This document shows positions 20,997-22,231 of a DNA stretch of 22,231 nucleotides, in pieces. Origin of the DNA: JAIOQA01 sp035493675 (GTDB taxonomy: Bacteria > Myxococcota_A > Polyangia > Haliangiales > Haliangiaceae); NCBI GenBank assembly GCA_035493675.1, contig DATJIA010000042.1, positions 1 to 22,231 on the forward strand, read 5' to 3'. The translations under genes were made by a program, and so were the position numbers. The notes beneath the pieces are model-generated. The model did not search any database and had not been told where the DNA came from. It saw nothing but the letters and a program-made list of their open reading frames with translations. The stretch's first letter is position 1. Each line of letters starts with the position of its first letter.

Positions 20997-21286
20997 TCGA
21001 CCGCTACTGCTTCGTCAAGCTCAAGGACGAGCACGTCGCCAACCGCGCCGCGCTCGCCGAAGCGCTCCACGCCATGCTCGACGGCATCGACGGCGTCGCA
21101 TCGGTGACCGTCGGCCTCCCCGCCGACGACAGCGCCGCGCGCTGGGATCTCTCGCTCGTCCTGCGCACGCTCGACCTGGGCCGCTGGCGCGAGGTCGAGC
21201 ACGACGAGGCCCTCCGCGAGGTCTTCGACGGCTGGCTCCCCGACCACGCCGAGATGTTCAAGGCGTGGACGTTCGAAGTCGACTGA
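20993..21286 (+). CDS. Dabb (stress-responsive alpha/beta barrel) domain protein
   Basis: A 97-residue protein fitting the Dabb family of dimeric alpha/beta barrels: an opening strand (YCFVKLKDE), a helix with LAEALHAMLDGIDGV, a strand VASVTVGLPAD, and a central WDLSLVLRTLD, with the closing W-TFEVD strand. Family members include stress-induced proteins and small cyclases or mono-oxygenase-like barrels; no catalytic residue can be assigned here. The start is a GTG inside GTGA shared with the pseudouridine synthase stop, so it is translationally coupled. It is followed 52 bp later by an NmrA-like gene in the same direction. Confidence 0.85.
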   Translation: MIDRYCFVKLKDEHVANRAALAEALHAMLDGIDGVASVTVGLPADDSAARWDLSLVLRTLDLGRWREVEHDEALREVFDGWLPDHAEMFKAWTFEVD

Positions 21287-21317
21287 TCGCGAGCACGCAC
21301 AGGAGCGTCGCTGCGCG

Positions 21318-21341
21318 CATGGGCGCATGATACGCGCCATG
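21318..21341 (+). promoter_or_regulatory. Imperfect inverted repeat around the NmrA-like start codon
   Basis: CATGGGCGC and GCGCCATG face each other with one bulged G across a 7-base loop. The right arm includes the ATG at 21339, so the mRNA could fold to hide its own start. No good Shine-Dalgarno is visible in this 52-bp gap. Confidence 0.35.
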
Positions 21342-22196
21342 ACCACCGACAAGCTCACGGTTCTCGTCAGCGGCGCCACCGGGAAGCAGGGAGGCGCGGT
21401 CGCGCGGCGCTTGCTCGCGCGCGGGCACGCCGTGCGCGCGCTGACGCGCAAGGCCGACTCGCCGGCGGCGCAGGCGCTCGCGAGCGCGGGCGCGTCGATC
21501 GTCGCCGGGTCGCTCGACGATCGCGCGGCGCTGGTGCGCGCGCTCGACGGCGCCGACGCGATGTTCGCGATGTCGACGCCGTTCGAGGCCGGCACCGGCG
21601 AGGAGACCAAGCAGGGCACGACCGCCGCCGACGCCGCGAAGGACGCCGGCGCGTACCTCGTGTACACGTCGGTCGCGAACGCCGACCAGAAGACCGGCAT
21701 CCCGCACTTCGACAGCAAGTACGACGTCGAGCAGCACATCCGATCGATCGGCGTGCGCGCCGCGATCGTCGCGCCGGCGTACTTCATGGAGAACCTCTGG
21801 TTCGGGCGCGAGCAGCTCGCGCAGGGCGTGTACGCGTCGCCGCTCACCGCCGATCGCGCGCTCGCGCAGATCGCGCTCGAGGACATCGCGGCGTTCAGCG
21901 TGCTCGCTCTAGAGCAGCCGGCGCGCTTCGCCGGCACGCGCCACGACATCGGCGGCGACGAGCTGTCGGGCACGCAGGAGTGCGAGGTGCTCGCGCGCGT
22001 CGCCGGGCGGCCGTTCTCGTACTTCCAGGTCCCGATGGAGATGATCCGCGCGCGCATGGGCGACGACGGCGCGAAGATGTACGAGTGGTTCGAGCGCGTC
22101 GGCTACACGGTCGATCGCGTCGCGTTGAAGCGCGACTTCCCCGAGGTCGGATGGCACGACTTCGAGACGTGGGCGCGCGCGCAGGACTGGCGCTAG
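21339..22196 (+). CDS. NmrA-like NAD(P)-binding protein (atypical SDR)
   Basis: A 285-residue Rossmann-fold protein. VLVSGATGKQGGAVARRLLARGH near the N-terminus is the GxTGxxGG cofactor loop of NmrA/atypical SDRs, followed by VRALTRKADS and GSLDDRAALVRALDGADAMFAMSTP, typical of the NmrA/HSCARG and quinone-reductase-like members. A classical YxxxK pair is not clear: SKYDVEQHI supplies S-K-Y at the usual region. Members act as redox sensors or as NAD(P)H-dependent reductases; which applies here is undetermined. The ATG at 21339 is chosen over one at 21327, which adds four residues. Its stop at 22194-22196 overlaps a possible convergent gene end. Confidence 0.9.
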   Translation: MTTDKLTVLVSGATGKQGGAVARRLLARGHAVRALTRKADSPAAQALASAGASIVAGSLDDRAALVRALDGADAMFAMSTPFEAGTGEETKQGTTAADAAKDAGAYLVYTSVANADQKTGIPHFDSKYDVEQHIRSIGVRAAIVAPAYFMENLWFGREQLAQGVYASPLTADRALAQIALEDIAAFSVLALEQPARFAGTRHDIGGDELSGTQECEVLARVAGRPFSYFQVPMEMIRARMGDDGAKMYEWFERVGYTVDRVALKRDFPEVGWHDFETWARAQDWR

Positions 22197-22231
22197 ACGA
22201 GCGAATCGATCACGTATGTCGGCGTGACGGC
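22193..22231 (-). CDS. Possible C-terminal end of a convergent gene
   Basis: The minus strand is open from the window edge to a TAG at 22193-22195, encoding AVTPTYVIDSLV. The composition looks protein-like and the arrangement repeats the shared-stop convergence seen at 13080-13083. With only 12 codons the identity cannot be judged. Confidence 0.3.
   Translation of the reverse strand, partial: AVTPTYVIDSLV

Overview
The window is very GC-rich and densely packed, with short gaps and many overlapping start and stop codons. The gene content suggests a soil or marine Myxococcota (Deltaproteobacteria sensu lato), possibly near the Kofleriaceae/Haliangiales. The clues are a Ser/Thr protein kinase with an extracytoplasmic N-terminal sensor, a lipoprotein linker built from repeated P-D-A-M units, an ECF42-type sigma factor with its DGPF partner, a very large TPR protein and a Gly-rich RRM protein. 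The taxonomic placement is inference from gene style; there is no rRNA or other marker to fix it.

Layout. 1-2506 (minus): hisS, running off the left edge, preceded by a single-domain response regulator, then a stand-alone IS200/REP-type HUH transposase-like gene. 2751-6369 (minus): an apparent operon of a MarC-family membrane protein, a blue-copper-like lipoprotein and a membrane Ser/Thr kinase whose start lies inside the lipoprotein gene. 6404-7186 (plus): an exported protein with eight cysteines made of two copies of one unit. 7190-9087 (minus): a soluble GAF histidine kinase translationally coupled to an RluA-type pseudouridine synthase. 9182-10776 (plus): DGPF/YCII protein plus ECF42-type sigma factor, with a matching ECF42 promoter upstream. 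10766-13083: a TetR regulator (minus) divergent from a ferritin-like di-iron 'metal-dependent hydrolase' and an SDR (plus), with a perfect 13-bp inverted repeat between them covering both promoters. 13080-18242 (minus): a ~1,200-residue TPR protein and a secreted lipoprotein separated by a good intrinsic terminator. 18552-22196 (plus): RRM RNA-binding protein, haloalkane-dehalogenase-like hydrolase, S4-containing pseudouridine synthase, Dabb-domain protein and NmrA-like reductase, mostly overlapping or abutting. The last bases may hold the tail of a convergent gene.

How they work together. Several blocks look like self-contained regulatory modules: kinase plus cupredoxin lipoprotein at the envelope, sigma factor plus DGPF partner with a self-type promoter, and TetR plus di-iron protein plus SDR behind a palindromic operator. 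No tRNA, rRNA, CRISPR array, prophage or complete insertion sequence was seen. The most promising unfamiliar items are the duplicated eight-Cys exported protein, the cupredoxin/kinase operon, the di-iron reading of the TetR-controlled gene, the leader RNA structure before the RRM gene, and a strong synonymous preference that creates GATC at Asp codons.
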